Origin: Lachnospiraceae bacterium UBA1755
GTDB lineage: Bacteria > Bacillota > Clostridia > Lachnospirales > Lachnospiraceae
DNA length: 12,999 nt
Assembly: GCA_002314805.1 (NCBI GenBank)
Contig: DCHJ01000026.1
Span: 1-12,999, forward strand
Direction: 5' to 3'
The notes under the pieces were generated by a model. The model was not told the DNA's origin. It saw only the letters and a list, made by a program, of their open reading frames with translations, and searched no databases. The translations under genes were made by a program, and so were the position numbers. Numbering within the stretch: position 1 is the stretch's first letter; each line of letters starts with the position of its first letter. Of this stretch, positions 1 through 5,922 are shown piece after piece.

Positions 1-11
1 GGATAATTCTG

Positions 12-54
12 AAAGCTGTGCAGAAATAACTGCACAGCTTTTAGCTTGTTTTTT
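12..54 (+). terminator. Rho-independent terminator of an upstream unit
   Basis: A perfect 12-bp inverted repeat (AAAGCTGTGCAG at 12-23 and CTGCACAGCTTT at 30-41) encloses a 6-nt AAATAA loop. It is followed by T-rich sequence, including six T's at 49-54. This is the form of an intrinsic terminator reading rightward. No gene ending is visible before it, so it probably closes a transcription unit lying left of the window and insulates the operon that starts at 235. Confidence 0.8.
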
Positions 55-234
55 AGTATTCGATGTAAGCTCTTAATGGACAGAGTTACATTATAACAGT
101 GTCAGATAAGTTATGTAAAAATTGCTGCTCTTAAGACTTGCCTGCCATATATACTTTTATGGCTAATTCAGGGATACAGGTCCGGCCCGCGGGTTCTCAG
201 AGCATGGCACACATTATCGAAAGAGGAAAAACAC
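55..234 (+). other. 5' leader/promoter region of the export operon
   Basis: This 180-nt AT-rich gap lies between the terminator and the first operon gene and should hold the operon promoter. TATACT at 150-155 and TATAAC at 92-97 resemble -10 boxes, but neither has a convincing -35 box 16-18 nt upstream, so I do not call a promoter. A GC-rich palindrome, CCCGCGGG, lies at 186-193. A good ribosome site, AAGAGG (221-226), sits 8 nt before the ATG at 235. No known riboswitch was recognised. Confidence 0.4.
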
Positions 235-1347
235 ATGAGATTTAGAAAGTGGATTTCAGTAATATTGACTGCACTGATGATCGCAGGTACAGTGTCGGCT
301 TCTTTTCCGCAGACTGCATTTGCGGCATCCAATAATGATCTGAGAAAACGGGTAGTAGGTCTGGCAGGGATAACGGATGCAAGCATGAATGTGAATGATG
401 CTGTCACAAGAGGAAAGTTTGCATATATGCTGGCCAGAGCATCCAAGTACAGAGACACACTGACCGCTTCAAGCAATATTTCGATATTCAAGGATGTACC
501 GGCAGCGTCTGAATATGCATCGGCAATAAGGATATGTGCCGAGCATGACTGGATGAGTGCATTCCTGGGCGGTAATTTCAAGCCTGATCAGGCTGTGACT
601 CTTGCAGAGGCTGAGAAGGGTATTCTGGGGCTTTTGGGATATTCATCTGCTGATTTTCAGGGGGATCAGTACAATATGCGGCATGCCCTGGCGGCGTCAC
701 TGGATATTCTTGAAAACATAGAGAAATCAGCAGCCGATCAGCTCACAGGAACGGACTGTATCAATCTGTTTTACAATCTCCTGAGATGTAAGACAACGGA
801 CAATAAAGATTATGTGACGCTGCTCGGAGGTACTCTGGGAAGTGACGGTGAGGTCAATGCGGCAAGCTTTACAAAAGATACCTCACTTAAGGGACCGAAG
901 TACTTCTATAAGACTACAGGTATCAACAAGTTTAATTCATGGCTGCCCTTTGCCGCTAAGGACGGAACAATGTATATCAACGGTGAGATAAGCAGCTATG
1001 AATCCTTGAAGAACCTTATAAACGACAGCGGTGCGGTATGCTATTACAATTCCTCGGCCAAGGTTGTCTGGGCATACAGCTGTGACGGGTCTCTGAGGAA
1101 CGGCAAGGGTGCTGTGAGAGGTATGATAACAGGAATAGAGTACAACAGCGCGGATACGCTTACTCCTTCAGCGGTAGTGATAGATGAATGCCAGACCTTC
1201 AAACTTACAACTTCGGATATGCAATTTGCATTCAGCATATACGGAAGCTGCAAGGTAGGTGAGACTGTCACGATCATCTACAATGCGATTGAGGATGAGA
1301 CAGGAACGTATGACGGAACAGTTGTCGATTATATTTACGGTGAATAG
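235..1347 (+). CDS. Exported S-layer-homology (SLH) domain protein
   Basis: This 370-aa protein is predicted to be secreted and held on the cell surface. The signal peptide covers residues 1-30: basic MRFRK, a hydrophobic core, and an AFA|A cleavage site. Residues about 33-190 read as three SLH-like repeats. The first carries the TRGKFAYML helix (58-66). The clearest runs from FKDVP (85-89) to LLGY (133-136). The third, about 147-190, is weaker. Three SLH repeats are the usual unit for binding secondary cell-wall polymer. Residues about 200-370 are beta-rich and end in a VRGMITGIEY...VGETVTIIY stretch, similar in style to small beta-barrel modules of clostridial SLH proteins; their function is unknown. 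The start is supported by AAGAGG 8 nt upstream. It is the first gene of a five-gene operon, 12 nt before the adaptor gene, so it may be a partner or anchor of that exporter. I see no catalytic motif. Confidence 0.8.
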   Translation: MRFRKWISVILTALMIAGTVSASFPQTAFAASNNDLRKRVVGLAGITDASMNVNDAVTRGKFAYMLARASKYRDTLTASSNISIFKDVPAASEYASAIRICAEHDWMSAFLGGNFKPDQAVTLAEAEKGILGLLGYSSADFQGDQYNMRHALAASLDILENIEKSAADQLTGTDCINLFYNLLRCKTTDNKDYVTLLGGTLGSDGEVNAASFTKDTSLKGPKYFYKTTGINKFNSWLPFAAKDGTMYINGEISSYESLKNLINDSGAVCYYNSSAKVVWAYSCDGSLRNGKGAVRGMITGIEYNSADTLTPSAVVIDECQTFKLTTSDMQFAFSIYGSCKVGETVTIIYNAIEDETGTYDGTVVDYIYGE

Positions 1348-1351
1348 GTGA
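1346..1351 (+). promoter_or_regulatory. Ribosome binding site that sets the adaptor start at 1360
   Basis: AGGTGA overlaps the stop of the SLH gene and lies 8 nt before ATG 1360. The in-frame GTG at 1348 lies inside this site and has no ribosome site of its own at usable spacing. ATG 1360 is therefore the better start, making the protein 592 rather than 596 residues. Confidence 0.6.
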
Positions 1352-1359
1352 GAGAGATA

Positions 1360-3138
1360 ATGGACCTGAAGGAAAATATTGATAGTATCAGGGTTAAGAC
1401 AGCAAAAAAGGGCTGGAGTAAGAAAAAGAAAATTATAGCGGGTATTATCGCCGGCGCGGTCATCGCCGGCGGAGCTGCAGCGGCCGTTCTCCTTACCGGC
1501 TGGAAGCCGGGAGCGGGTGCCTCCAAAACGGGTGAGGCTGCGGTAAATACCGCGAGAGTGCAGAGGATGGATCTGACATCGGAGATATCATCCTCAGGCA
1601 CTGTTGCGGCAAAGAATGCATACAATATCACTGCACTGGTTTCCGGAGAAATCATTAAAGCTGATTTTGAAGAAGGTGATACTGTAAAAGAGGGTCAGGT
1701 CCTGTACAGGATAGATGCAACATCCATGGAGTCGAAGCTTAAGTCAGCCAGGAATTCTCTGGAACGTGCCAGGGAGAGCTATAATGAGGCCATGGAAGAC
1801 TACGAGGAAGCACTGGAGGTATATGCAGATAATACTTATAAGTCCAAGCGTTCCGGATATATCACCAGGCTTTATATCGAACCGGGGGATAAGGTGTCTT
1901 CCAATACACAGCTGGCAGACCTGTACAATGAGCAGCAGATGAAGGTTAAGATCCCGTTCCTTTCAGGTGAAGCAGCACATATCGGAGGAGGAAACGGAGC
2001 TGTGCTTACTCTTACCGATACAGGAGAACAGCTTGGGGCATCAGTCTATTCGGTAAGCAACATGGATGAAGTATTGGATGGGGGACGCATCGTACGGTAC
2101 GTGACCTTCAGCGTACAGAATCCCGGAGGACTTACTTCGGAAATGACAGCTACAGCAGCCGTAGGAGGCCTTATGTCAGCCGGTGCAGGCAGCTTTGAAG
2201 CATGGACAGATACTAAACTGAACTGCGATATTACTTCTGCAGTCGAGGTGGGTAAGCTGCTTGTGCATGAAGGAGATTTTGTCAGTGAGGGTACCCCGAT
2301 CTTTGAAATGACTGAGGACAGTGCGGCGAAACTCATCAAGACCTATAAGGATGCGATGGATAATGCACTGGAAAAAATGGAGTCGGCGCAGCAGACTGTT
2401 GATTCATCCACCGAGACATATAATGAGTATACGATCACTTCTCCGGTAGATGGAAAAGTGATCACAAAAACATATAAGGTCGGAGATAAGGTGGGTGGAG
2501 GCAATAACTCAAGTGCCACGACACTGGCTGTAATTTATGACATGAGTGAATATGTCTTCGAGATGTCGGTTGATGAGCTTGACGTGCTCAATGTGCAGGT
2601 GGGACAGTCAGTACGCGTGGAAGCCGACGCCTTTGAGGATGAGGAATTCTCGGGCAGGGTCACTAATGTAAGTATGGTGAGCTCTGCATCCAACGGGGTA
2701 TCCACATACCCGGTGACGGTCACACTTGATGATACATATGAACTCCTTCCCGGCATGAATGTTGATGGATATATTGTGCTGGCTGAATCCGAAAATACGC
2801 TTGTGGTTCCGTCGGATGCACTTATGAGAGGAAATCAGGTGTACGTCCGGGATGAAAGCGTGACGGAGGCGGTGGGTGTTGTACCGGCAGGCTTCAGGGC
2901 TGTTGATGTTGAGACGGGACTTACAAATGAGGATTACGTTGAGATCCTGAGCGGATTAAATGAAGGAGACGAGGTATATGTCCCCGAAACTTCGGATTCA
3001 GGTATGTTTGGATTCATGAACGGAATGTCTGGCGGCGGAATGCCCGGCGGAGGAATGTCAGGCGGAGGACCGCAGGGAGGTTCCGGCAGCGGAGGACCCG
3101 GCGGCGGAGGACCCGGCGGCGGAGGTGGAAGACCATAA
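1360..3138 (+). CDS. Membrane-fusion/periplasmic-adaptor-like subunit of an ABC exporter (HlyD/MacA/YknX type)
   Basis: This 592-aa protein should be the extracytoplasmic adaptor of the ABC exporter encoded next. A lysine-rich cytoplasmic start leads to one TM helix (about 25-46). The rest looks like two copies of the adaptor core. Module 1 has half-lipoyl SGEIIKADFEEGDTV (95-109), a charged coiled-coil hairpin (about 120-158), half-lipoyl SGYITRLYIEPGDKV (165-179) and a possible barrel (191-285). Module 2 has half-lipoyl VGKLLVHEGDFV (297-308), a second helical region (320-356), half-lipoyl SPVDGKVITKTYKVGDKV (361-378), a barrel (396-475) and a membrane-proximal domain (476-542). Residues 549-592 are almost all Gly with Met, Pro and Ser. 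MacA-type adaptors have one module and about 370-390 residues, so this one is enlarged. It has no lipobox. In Gram-positive bacteria YknX is the closest known counterpart. Its stop overlaps the ATPase start (TAATG). The export substrate cannot be read from the sequence. Confidence 0.87.
   Translation: MDLKENIDSIRVKTAKKGWSKKKKIIAGIIAGAVIAGGAAAAVLLTGWKPGAGASKTGEAAVNTARVQRMDLTSEISSSGTVAAKNAYNITALVSGEIIKADFEEGDTVKEGQVLYRIDATSMESKLKSARNSLERARESYNEAMEDYEEALEVYADNTYKSKRSGYITRLYIEPGDKVSSNTQLADLYNEQQMKVKIPFLSGEAAHIGGGNGAVLTLTDTGEQLGASVYSVSNMDEVLDGGRIVRYVTFSVQNPGGLTSEMTATAAVGGLMSAGAGSFEAWTDTKLNCDITSAVEVGKLLVHEGDFVSEGTPIFEMTEDSAAKLIKTYKDAMDNALEKMESAQQTVDSSTETYNEYTITSPVDGKVITKTYKVGDKVGGGNNSSATTLAVIYDMSEYVFEMSVDELDVLNVQVGQSVRVEADAFEDEEFSGRVTNVSMVSSASNGVSTYPVTVTLDDTYELLPGMNVDGYIVLAESENTLVVPSDALMRGNQVYVRDESVTEAVGVVPAGFRAVDVETGLTNEDYVEILSGLNEGDEVYVPETSDSGMFGFMNGMSGGGMPGGGMSGGGPQGGSGSGGPGGGGPGGGGGRP
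3091..3125 (+). repeat. 15-bp tandem repeat coding the Gly/Pro-rich adaptor tail
   Basis: The unit GGAGGACCCGGCGGC occurs twice without change (3091-3105 and 3106-3120), and a third copy begins at 3121. Looser GGCGGAGGA copies extend back to about 3030. Because 15 bp is five codons, gain or loss of units changes tail length without shifting frame. Confidence 0.8.
3121..3128 (+). promoter_or_regulatory. Ribosome binding site of the ABC ATPase inside the adaptor's Gly codons
   Basis: GGAGGTGG is a near-perfect anti-16S match 9 nt before ATG 3138. It also codes glycines of the adaptor tail. With the TAATG overlap, it supports translational coupling of adaptor and ATPase and supports the long ATPase start. 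Confidence 0.7.
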
Positions 3139-3959
3139 TGTCCAAAGGATCAGAGATAATTACCAATGAGATAAGTAATACGATGGACCGGTCTGGGGAT
3201 CAAACGATGGATCGTACCATGGACCAGACCATGTATCAGACCATAGATCGAAAAACGGCTCACCTTATTGAAATGACAGGAATATGCAAGTTTTATGAGA
3301 TGGGTGATGAGACCGTCAGAGCCAATGATAATATTAACCTTATTGTGGAAAAGGGAGAATTCCTGTCCATCGTAGGAAAATCAGGATCAGGAAAGTCAAC
3401 CCTCATGAATATTATCGGTGCTCTTGATGTACCGACATCCGGCACGTATCTTCTTGACGGAGAAGACGTGGGCAGGATGAATGATAATCAGCTTGCTGAT
3501 TTCAGAAACAGAAAGATCGGATTTGTCTTCCAGCAGTATAATCTGCTGCCCAAGCTTACCGTGCAGGAAAATGTGGAGCTGCCCCTCCTGTATGCAAAGG
3601 TAAGCAGAAAAGAGCGGTCCGAAAGAGCAATGGAGGCTCTTGTGAGAGTCGGGCTGGAGTCAAAGGCATCAAATATGCCCAACCAGCTGTCAGGTGGACA
3701 GCAGCAGAGAGTCTCCATTGCCAGAGCACTGGCAGGTTCACCGTCGATCCTCCTCGCGGACGAACCTACCGGGGCTCTTGATTCAAGGACAAGCATTCAG
3801 ATACTGGAATTCTTTAAACAGCTGAATGAAGAAGGAAATACTGTCATCATGATTACACATGACAGCTCAATTGCCCTGCAGGCAAGACGTGTAGCAAGGA
3901 TAACAGACGGTACTATCGATTTTGACGGAAAGGCAGAGGATTATGCGCGAATCATTTAA
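3138..3959 (+). CDS. ABC transporter ATP-binding protein, MacB/LolD/YknY type
   Basis: This 273-aa cytoplasmic ATPase powers the exporter made with the neighbouring adaptor and permease. All nucleotide-binding motifs are present: Walker A GKSGSGKST (80-88), Q-loop FVFQQYNLLP (129-138), signature LSGGQQQR (184-191), Walker B ILLADE (204-209), D-loop GALD (212-215) and switch His241. Spacing and sequence fit the MacB/LolD/FtsE-like branch, which pairs with FtsX-fold permeases. The conserved domain begins near residue 43, whereas family members usually begin within a few residues of that point. The first 42 residues are an extra segment holding six four-residue units of the form T-M-D-R/Q (15-38). 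The start at 3138 is favoured by GGAGGTGG 9 nt upstream and by the TAATG overlap. Met16, 24, 28, 32 and 46 are alternative starts with poorer sites. Its 3' end overlaps the permease start. Confidence 0.95.
   Translation: MSKGSEIITNEISNTMDRSGDQTMDRTMDQTMYQTIDRKTAHLIEMTGICKFYEMGDETVRANDNINLIVEKGEFLSIVGKSGSGKSTLMNIIGALDVPTSGTYLLDGEDVGRMNDNQLADFRNRKIGFVFQQYNLLPKLTVQENVELPLLYAKVSRKERSERAMEALVRVGLESKASNMPNQLSGGQQQRVSIARALAGSPSILLADEPTGALDSRTSIQILEFFKQLNEEGNTVIMITHDSSIALQARRVARITDGTIDFDGKAEDYARII
3180..3251 (+). repeat. Six 12-bp in-frame tandem repeats in the ABC ATPase N-terminus
   Basis: Six successive 12-nt units read ACGATGGACCGG, TCTGGGGATCAA, ACGATGGATCGT, ACCATGGACCAG, ACCATGTATCAG and ACCATAGATCGA. 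They encode TMDR, SGDQ, TMDR, TMDQ, TMYQ and TIDR. The period is four codons, so copy-number change keeps frame. The second unit is the most diverged. Confidence 0.85.
3927..3933 (+). promoter_or_regulatory. Ribosome binding site that sets the permease start at 3943
   Basis: GGAAAGG lies 9 nt before ATG 3943, inside the 3' end of the ATPase gene. The in-frame TTG at 3922 would add seven residues but is a rarer start codon and is less consistent with permease N-termini, which begin shortly before the first TM helix. Confidence 0.5.
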
Positions 3960-5124
3960 CCTGGCCCTTAAAAGCATATGGGGCAATAAGATGCGCTCAT
4001 TTCTTACTATGCTGGGAATCATTATCGGTGTGGCAGCGGTCATAACACTGGTGAGCCTTGTCAACGGATACATGGGCTATATGACCGAGAGCTTCACCAG
4101 CATGGGAACCAATCAGATCAACGTTAATCTGATGAATATGTCCACACGGTTTGTGACCGAAGAGGATATGTATGATTTCTATGATGAACATCAGGATATT
4201 TTCATACAGATGACACCTTCAGTACAGGTCAGCGGCAGTGTCAAGGCCGGCAGCGAACAGCTTTCATCAACCTCCGTTACAGGTGTCAGTGAGGAATATG
4301 CGGATATGAAGGGCTATAAGATGGAGACAGGCAGATTTATCTCCTATCCGGATATTTCTACAAGACAGAAGGTCGCAGTGATAGGATATTTCGATGCATG
4401 TCAGTATTTCGGAAGCCCCGAAAATGCCATCGGTCAGAAACTGAAGATCAACGGATATGCATTTTTCGTGATCGGCGTTGTGCAGCGTCAGGACGAGGAC
4501 GAACTGGAAGAAGGCGGTAGTGATGACTTTGTATTGATACCATATTCGGTGGCATGCAAGATGAGCAGGAGCAGTATTCCATCCAATTATACGTTTGCCA
4601 CAAAGGACACCTCCGTGTCGGAGGAGGCAGCAGATATCCTGGAGACATACCTGGAAGAGGTATACAGAAATGATGATCTGTATACTGTTACCGCCATGAG
4701 CGAGCTGCTGGATTCACTGAATGAAATGATAGCCATGATGAGTCTTCTTCTCGGAGGAATAGCCGGTATATCGCTTTTGGTGGCCGGTGTTGGTGTAATG
4801 AACATCATGCTGGTGTCCGTAACTGAAAGAACCAGAGAAATCGGCATACGTAAGGCTCTGGGAGCGAGACGCAGTGTAATAATGCAGCAGTTTGTCATTG
4901 AAGCGGCGCTGACCAGTGTGCTGGGAGGTCTGCTTGGAATAGCACTTGGAAGTGCCATTTCGATAGTAATAGGACCGATGCTGCTGCAGACGGAAACACC
5001 GCCTACTGCAGGTGCAGTCATCATATCTTTCGGTGTGTCAGTTGCCATAGGTCTGATATTCGGATACATGCCTGCAAGCAGAGCAGCAAAGCTTAATCCA
5101 ATTGATGCATTAAGGAGCGAATAA
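3943..5124 (+). CDS. ABC transporter permease, MacB/YknZ (FtsX-fold) type
   Basis: This 393-aa membrane protein is the permease partner of the upstream ATPase. It has the classic MacB layout: a cytoplasmic helix with NKMRSFLTMLGIIIGV leading into TM1 (about 18-42), a large extracytoplasmic domain (about 43-260), TM2 (262-293), the cytoplasmic TERTREIGIRKALGA segment (294-308) that is the family hallmark, TM3 (322-345), TM4 (356-376) and the end motif PASRAAKLNPIDALRSE. MacB-type transporters act as mechanotransmitters, moving substrates outside the membrane rather than through a pore. Whether this one exports peptides, drugs or lipids, or moves an envelope component, is not shown. The length is normal for a stand-alone permease. 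It overlaps the ATPase gene by 17 nt and the following gene by 1 nt (TAATG), so it belongs to the same operon. No key region is missing. Confidence 0.95.
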   Translation: MRESFNLALKSIWGNKMRSFLTMLGIIIGVAAVITLVSLVNGYMGYMTESFTSMGTNQINVNLMNMSTRFVTEEDMYDFYDEHQDIFIQMTPSVQVSGSVKAGSEQLSSTSVTGVSEEYADMKGYKMETGRFISYPDISTRQKVAVIGYFDACQYFGSPENAIGQKLKINGYAFFVIGVVQRQDEDELEEGGSDDFVLIPYSVACKMSRSSIPSNYTFATKDTSVSEEAADILETYLEEVYRNDDLYTVTAMSELLDSLNEMIAMMSLLLGGIAGISLLVAGVGVMNIMLVSVTERTREIGIRKALGARRSVIMQQFVIEAALTSVLGGLLGIALGSAISIVIGPMLLQTETPPTAGAVIISFGVSVAIGLIFGYMPASRAAKLNPIDALRSE

Positions 5125-5651
5125 TGAAAAAAATAAGTGTGGTGTTTTTGACTATAGCAGTGATGCTGTGTGCAAGCTTTACGGCATATGCAGATTGCTG
5201 CTGGGATGATAATAACTATGGGCTCAAGGCGACCTGGGATCAGTTAAGTTCAAAAGGAACACTGTATCTGTATAAAGGAGATTCATATAAGGTCGGAAAC
5301 AAGATCACTGTGTCTAAGGATACGGCCTCTTACGATTTTTCAGAGCATATAAGGAACATGGGTCCCGGCACATATCATTTTGAAATAACAGATCAGGCAG
5401 GAAGGACATGGAGATCAGAAAACTATCAGGTCAGTGAGGATATGGCGGAATCCTTCGGCAGGCTGACGTGGTATAAGGAGCATGGCAGCTGGGTACTGAG
5501 AAATTTTAAGGGGGCTGCGGTGACCGGATGGCAGTATGTCGATGGAAAGTGGTATTATCTTGATCCTGAAAACGGAAAATGCCTGATGAATACATATACC
5601 CCGGATGGGTATTATGTGGGAGAGGACGGTGCCTGGATCCCGGACAAATGA
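5124..5651 (+). CDS. Exported protein with C-terminal choline-binding-type cell-wall repeats
   Basis: This 175-aa protein is predicted to be secreted and to bind the cell wall. The signal peptide is residues 1-23 (MKK, hydrophobic core, AYA|D). The mature N-terminus has a Cys pair (25-26). Residues about 33-105 look like a compact beta-sandwich, perhaps fibronectin-III-like (LKATWDQLSSKGTLYLYK and GTYHFEITDQAGRTW). Residues about 112-175 hold two or three aromatic/glycine repeats of the cell-wall-binding type, clearest in TGWQYVDGKWYYLDPENGK (134-152) and PDGYYVGEDGAW (160-171). Such repeats bind choline or other wall glycans in other Firmicutes; the ligand here is unknown. Translation starts within TAATG at the permease stop, with AAGGAG 6 nt upstream, so it is the last gene of the export operon. 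It has no enzyme domain and could be an accessory or cargo of the exporter. A tandem repeat spans its stop codon. Confidence 0.8.
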   Translation: MKKISVVFLTIAVMLCASFTAYADCCWDDNNYGLKATWDQLSSKGTLYLYKGDSYKVGNKITVSKDTASYDFSEHIRNMGPGTYHFEITDQAGRTWRSENYQVSEDMAESFGRLTWYKEHGSWVLRNFKGAAVTGWQYVDGKWYYLDPENGKCLMNTYTPDGYYVGEDGAWIPDK

Positions 5652-5693
5652 TATCAGACAAGTGATCCCGGGCAAGAGATATCAGGCTCAAGT
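5636..5693. repeat. Imperfect 28/30-bp tandem repeat across the stop of the cell-wall-binding gene
   Basis: Two adjacent units both begin GATCCCGG and share CAA, GATATCAG and CAAGT blocks (5636-5663 and 5664-5693). The first contains the TGA stop at 5649-5651. It looks like a local duplication that has since diverged. No function was recognised. Confidence 0.6.
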
Positions 5694-5695
5694 GC

Positions 5696-5783
5696 CATTT
5701 TTGCCATATCGGACGGATAGTCGCCGACCGGCAGCGGACAATCTGCCGGAGAAAACATTTTTGCCGTATCGGACGTATAGTCG
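5696..5783. repeat. 28-bp direct repeat pair spaced 60 bp apart
   Basis: Copies at 5696-5723 and 5756-5783 match at 26 of 28 positions; each begins CATTTTTGCC and ends ATAGTCG. The 32-nt spacer between them holds a 7-bp inverted repeat, CCGGCAG (5728-5734) and CTGCCGG (5743-5749), with an 8-nt loop. The hairpin is followed by A- and T-rich sequence and could be a weak terminator or a protein-binding site. Confidence 0.7.
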
Positions 5784-5840
5784 GTTAAAATGCATGACGT
5801 TTGACCGATGCGTTTTCAGAAAGTGTTTTGTATTCTACGT

Positions 5841-5889
5841 AAACAGACACCGAAAAACTGCAATTCAGCAATTTTTCGGTGTCTGTTTT
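5841..5889. terminator. Bidirectional terminator between convergent genes
   Basis: A perfect 17-bp inverted repeat pairs AAACAGACACCGAAAAA (5841-5857) with TTTTTCGGTGTCTGTTT (5872-5888) around a 14-nt loop. The right arm ends in TTTT. Being a palindrome with A/T-rich outer ends, it can stop transcription from the rightward operon and from the leftward c-di-GMP gene that ends at 5923. Confidence 0.9.
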
Positions 5890-5922
5890 GATGGTTTGAT
5901 ATGAAACCCTGAAGAATACGGT

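Noticed and set aside
55..234. Promoter with TATACT (150-155) before the SLH gene
   Set aside because: No -35 box stands at 16-18 nt; TTGCTG at 122-127 is 22 nt away and TTGCCT at 138-143 only 6 nt away.
1348..1359. GTG start for the adaptor gene
   Set aside because: The GTG is part of the AGGTGA ribosome site that serves ATG 1360, and it has no upstream site of its own.
4587..5069. 160-codon open frame on the minus strand
   Set aside because: It is antisense to the most conserved part of the MacB-type permease, and its Ser/Pro/Ile-rich composition is typical of a shadow frame.
5696..5783. Repeat pair considered as a small CRISPR array
   Set aside because: There are only two copies and one 32-nt spacer, the repeat is imperfect, the spacer contains a hairpin, and there are no cas genes nearby.
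5605..5904. 99-codon + strand frame across the intergenic repeats
   Set aside because: It overlaps the end of the wall-binding gene, runs through two repeat sets and the terminator stem, and has no ribosome site or family resemblance.
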